Shown: positions 61,577 through 64,000 of the stretch, piece by piece
Position numbering within the stretch: the stretch's first letter is position 1
Layout of the letters: every line of letters starts with the position of its first letter
DNA from: JAHCIE01 sp034431435
GTDB lineage: Bacteria; Chloroflexota; Anaerolineae; Epilineales; JAHCIE01
Direction: 5' to 3'
Assembly: GCA_034431435.1 (NCBI GenBank)
Contig: DAOUDG010000089.1
Coordinates: 1-64,000 of the forward strand
Length of the DNA: 64,000 nt
The notes under the pieces: model-generated
The model's database searches: none
Seen by the model: the letters and a program-made list of their open reading frames with translations, nothing else
What the model was told of the DNA's origin: nothing
Position numbers and translations under genes: made by a program

Positions 61577-62373
61577 CTGGTCGTAATCTCGGTTCCCCCT
61601 GCCTCCCGCCCCAACACGGCGTCGCGCATCGCATCAGGGCGCAGGCCCGACACCAGGCGCACGCTGAGCGTTGGCTGAGCGTGGACGAGGTCGAGCATGG
61701 CTCGCACTTTGGCCGCCATGCCCCCCGTCACGTCGACGCCCGCCGCGCCGTGCAGGCCGCCCGCGATGGCTGTCCAGTCGTCGGGGGTCAGGCGTGGGAC
61801 GGGCCGCGCGTCGGGGTGGACCAGGGGATCGACGCTGTATACCCCGTCCACCTGGCCCGCCAGCACGATGCGGTCGGGGCGCAAGGCGTTGGCGAGGTAG
61901 GTAAAGATAGTCTCGGTGGAAATGATGCAGTAGTCGCGCGCCGTGTCCACGGCCACGTCGCCGTAGACCAGGGGCACGGCCCCTACGTCGAGGAGTGTTT
62001 GCAGCGGCGTCAGCGCCATGTCCACAAGGCGGCCGTCGCGCGCCACTGCCGACGCCGACGGCTGGATCGTCACGGCGGGCACGGCGGCGGCCAGTAAGGC
62101 GTCGGTCACCAGGCGGTTCAGGCGCGCGGCAGCCGCGCCGACCTCGGCGTAGGCCCGCCAGTTGACGGGACCATCGAGCAGCCGCGACTTGCGGGCCGCG
62201 ACGTGGCCGAAGGAGCCGCTGCCGTGGCCGACCACCAGCCGCAGGGTTGGGTCGGCGTCCAGGGTGGCGCGAATCTCCCGCGCCGCGTTGTCCAGCGCAA
62301 CCTGGCGCACGGCGGCGTCGCCGCGCTTGTTGGTGATGAGCGAGCCGCCGAGCTTGAGGAAGACAAGGGGCAT
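61549..62373 (-). CDS. Isopentenyl phosphate kinase (amino acid kinase fold)
   Basis: It phosphorylates isopentenyl phosphate to isopentenyl diphosphate in the archaeal-type mevalonate branch. KLGGSLITNK at 7-16 is the ATP-binding lysine-glycine loop. VVGHGSGSFGHVAA has His57, the counterpart of the catalytic His of archaeal IPKs that separates them from fosfomycin and glutamate kinases. The nucleotide pocket and GGLHGAAGVDVTGGMAAKV complete the fold. It is 274 residues long. The last 11 residues (TTRDEGPRTKG) are encoded by an intergenic-type palindrome arm. A mevalonate-type kinase gene lies two genes upstream. Confidence 0.88.
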   Translation of the reverse strand: MPLVFLKLGGSLITNKRGDAAVRQVALDNAAREIRATLDADPTLRLVVGHGSGSFGHVAARKSRLLDGPVNWRAYAEVGAAAARLNRLVTDALLAAAVPAVTIQPSASAVARDGRLVDMALTPLQTLLDVGAVPLVYGDVAVDTARDYCIISTETIFTYLANALRPDRIVLAGQVDGVYSVDPLVHPDARPVPRLTPDDWTAIAGGLHGAAGVDVTGGMAAKVRAMLDLVHAQPTLSVRLVSGLRPDAMRDAVLGREAGGTEITTRDEGPRTKG

Positions 62374-62388
62374 ACGAATGGGGCGCGC

Positions 62389-63153
62389 CTAGCGCCGTGG
62401 CGTCTCCGCCATCACCGCACGCAACACATCGGGGACGTTGGTGATAATGGCGTCCACGCCCAGGTCTAGCAGGCGGCGCATCTCGGCCGGGTCGTCGACG
62501 GTCCAGGTGTTGACGCGGTAGCCGCTCTTGTGCGCCCACGTTATCAAGTCGGCGTCGACCATGTCGTGGTGCGGGTGGAGGGCTTCGGGGCGCACAGCAG
62601 GCCGCAACCAGGTGCGCCGCAGGTGGACCGGCAGGTCGGGCGAGTATAGCAGGCCGAGCGGAATGCCCGCCGCCAGGTCGCGGAAGCGCATCAGGGCGAA
62701 GGGATTGAAGGACGAGACGATCACCCGGTCCATCATGTGGCTGCGCCGAATGTCGTTGAACACCGCCGCCTCCAGGCCGTCACCCCGCGATGACCTGGTC
62801 TTAAGCTCCACATTGACCACCAGTTGACGATCGAGCAGGGCAAACACCTCGGCCAGGGTCGGGATGCGCTCGCCCGCGAAGCGCGCATCCTTCCAACTCC
62901 CCGCGTCCAGCTGCCGCAGCTGGGCAAGGGTCTGCTCGCGCAGTGGTCCGCTGCCGTTGTCGCTGCGCCCCAGGTCGTAGTCATGGTGAATAACCGGCGT
63001 CCCGTCGGCCGATAGTTGCACGTCCAGTTCGATGCCGTCGGCTCCGGCGTCCACGGCGGCGCGGAAGGCCGCCAGGGTATTCTCCGGCGCGACGGCGCTC
63101 GCTCCCCGATGGGCGACATTCAGTTGGCGTCCGCGATAGATGTAGTCGAGCAT
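62389..63153 (-). CDS. Glycerophosphodiester phosphodiesterase (GDPD)
   Basis: It hydrolyses glycerophosphodiesters to glycerol-3-phosphate and an alcohol in lipid turnover. The N-terminal NVAHRGASAVAPENTLAAF has the catalytic HRG, and ELDVQLSADGTPVIHHD carries the Glu/Asp and second His of the GDPD metal site. The C-terminal VNTWTVDDPAEMRRLLDLG is also family-typical. No signal peptide is seen, so it is cytoplasmic, 254 residues long. It is 15 bases upstream of the isopentenyl phosphate kinase gene on the same strand. Confidence 0.92.
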   Translation of the reverse strand: MLDYIYRGRQLNVAHRGASAVAPENTLAAFRAAVDAGADGIELDVQLSADGTPVIHHDYDLGRSDNGSGPLREQTLAQLRQLDAGSWKDARFAGERIPTLAEVFALLDRQLVVNVELKTRSSRGDGLEAAVFNDIRRSHMMDRVIVSSFNPFALMRFRDLAAGIPLGLLYSPDLPVHLRRTWLRPAVRPEALHPHHDMVDADLITWAHKSGYRVNTWTVDDPAEMRRLLDLGVDAIITNVPDVLRAVMAETPRR

Positions 63154-63213
63154 ACTGGGTTGAAGGTTCCAGGTTGAAGGTTGAAAGTCGGGACCGAGAC
63201 CCATCTCCAATCT
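63154..63213. repeat. Short GGTTGAAGGTT direct repeat between kinase and GDPD genes
   Basis: Tandem near-copies of GGTTGAAGGTT occupy about 63159-63185, with a second CTCCAATCTCTAGTCTCC tract after it. This looks like low-complexity intergenic filler rather than a terminator, and could be read through within one operon. Confidence 0.45.
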
Positions 63214-64000
63214 CTAGTCTCCACGCGCTAAACGTGTCTGTAGGACCTGCACCGCCCCCGCCTCTCGCAGGGCGGCCGCGACACCCGTCGCGCTCTCTGG
63301 CCGTACCAGCGCCAGGGCAATGCCGCCACGCCCGCCCCCCGACAGTTTCGCTCCCAGCGCGCCCGCGTCGTCGGCCGCCCGGGTCAGGCGGTCGAGTTCG
63401 GGTGACGACACGCCCAGCCGCGCCAGCCCCGTCTGCGCCGCATTCATCAGCTGGCCGAGACTCGGCGCGTCGCCCGCCGCGATGACCTCGCGGGCCTGGG
63501 TCACGAGATCGCCCAATGCGTCGAACAACGCCTCGAACGTCGCCGGATTGGCCTGCCATGCGGTGCGTACGTCGCCCACGGCGATCCTGGTCGGGCTGGC
63601 GACACCGGTATCGGCGATCAGGAAGTCGAGACGCCCGCCCACGGCCAGAGGCTGCGGCCCTGCTCCGCGCACGAACCATACCGGCTGCTCGTAGGCGACC
63701 ACCGTGTTGTCGATGCCGCTCGGCGTGCCGTGGTACAGCACCTCGGTGCGATACACCAGGTCCGATACGTCGCCGGGCGCGGCGTCAATCCCAAAGTAAG
63801 CTGCCAGGGCGCGCACGAGAGCCGTGGCGATAGCCGCGCCACTGCCCATGCCCCGCGCCAGCGGGATGGCCGAACGTACCGTGATGCCCAGGTCCAGGTC
63901 AGGCGGCTGACCCAGCCACGCCAGAGCGTTGAACACCGTCACGGCCAGGGCGTCGCCACGAGCGTCGGGCCGGGCGCGGTAGCTGCGCCCCAGGTCGGGA
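63214..64000 (-). CDS. GHMP-family mevalonate kinase-like, N-terminus beyond window
   Basis: The 262 visible codons contain the GHMP ATP-loop IPLARGMGSGAAIATALV, the substrate motif GTPSGIDNTVV (the GxPSGxDN form typical of mevalonate kinase) and GAKLSGGGRGGIALAL near the C-terminus. The 5' end is beyond base 64000, so a small missing N-terminal part is expected. It would convert mevalonate to phosphomevalonate, or be a related homologue such as mevalonate 3-kinase; the motif favours mevalonate kinase. It is the first visible gene of the operon leading to isopentenyl phosphate kinase. Confidence 0.85.
   Translation of the reverse strand, partial: PDLGRSYRARPDARGDALAVTVFNALAWLGQPPDLDLGITVRSAIPLARGMGSGAAIATALVRALAAYFGIDAAPGDVSDLVYRTEVLYHGTPSGIDNTVVAYEQPVWFVRGAGPQPLAVGGRLDFLIADTGVASPTRIAVGDVRTAWQANPATFEALFDALGDLVTQAREVIAAGDAPSLGQLMNAAQTGLARLGVSSPELDRLTRAADDAGALGAKLSGGGRGGIALALVRPESATGVAAALREAGAVQVLQTRLARGD

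Overview
The window is a gene-dense, high-GC bacterial chromosome segment (by eye about 65% GC) with 57 recognisable protein genes, one insertion sequence, no rRNA and no tRNA that I can see. Gene content points to the phylum Chloroflexota, most plausibly class Chloroflexia. The signs are an isopentenyl phosphate kinase with a mevalonate-type kinase, a DUF4331 / TPR / NicO-transporter cluster, paired M16 peptidases, secreted Ala/Pro/Thr-rich lipoproteins, and many short intergenic palindromes. No marker gene in the window fixes the taxonomy, so this placement is inference.

Layout. 1-8.9 kb: housekeeping genes (nnrE, a class I amidotransferase-like hydrolase, murI, a threonine dehydratase-like enzyme, obgE-nadD-dedA, a GT-A glycosyltransferase, apt). 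8.9-15.9 kb, minus strand: acpS, an M16 peptidase pair (one active, one without its zinc motif), then ugd, an FAD oxidoreductase and a flippase-like membrane protein that look like cell-surface glycan functions. 16.2-19.8 kb: an overlapping ECF sigma / membrane anti-sigma / ABC ATPase / ABC permease operon. 19.8-25.1 kb, minus strand: an HpcH aldolase, a D-hydroxyacid dehydrogenase, a radical SAM protein, a nucleotidyltransferase and argH. 25.17-26.36 kb: an IS630-type element sitting in the stop codon of a SulP anion transporter. 28.5-31.8 kb: a close homologue of alkyl-DHAP synthase (ether-lipid enzyme) facing a WS/DGAT acyltransferase, with only 5 bp between them. 32-36.4 kb: envelope and secreted proteins (intradiol-dioxygenase-like lipoprotein, ferric-reductase-like membrane protein, C39-like peptidase with TPRs, class A beta-lactamase-fold protein). 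36.8-41.2 kb: DUF4331, TPR and NicO proteins. 41.2-44.9 kb: DUF937, SPFH and AI-2E-type membrane proteins. 45-51 kb: an NAD-linked formate dehydrogenase operon with unusual subunit splits. 51.6-54.1 kb: glgP. 54.1-58.7 kb: a STAND-type regulator, an alpha/beta hydrolase and a GntR regulator. 58.8-64 kb, minus strand: a mevalonate-type kinase (cut by the window edge), GDPD, isopentenyl phosphate kinase, purA and purB.

The most interesting themes are three. First, lipid metabolism: the isopentenyl phosphate branch of the mevalonate pathway, alkyl-DHAP synthase and WS/DGAT lie in one window. Second, a family of intergenic palindromes (GACGACC/ACCACC and GACGAAGGACC types) acts as terminator-like spacers and appears to have been captured in frame by at least one coding sequence. 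Third, the formate dehydrogenase operon has a diaphorase fusion and a ferredoxin-like subunit that lacks the usual middle His-Cys3 cluster. Start codons were chosen from Shine-Dalgarno spacing, overlap with neighbours and family length; GTG and TTG starts are common here.
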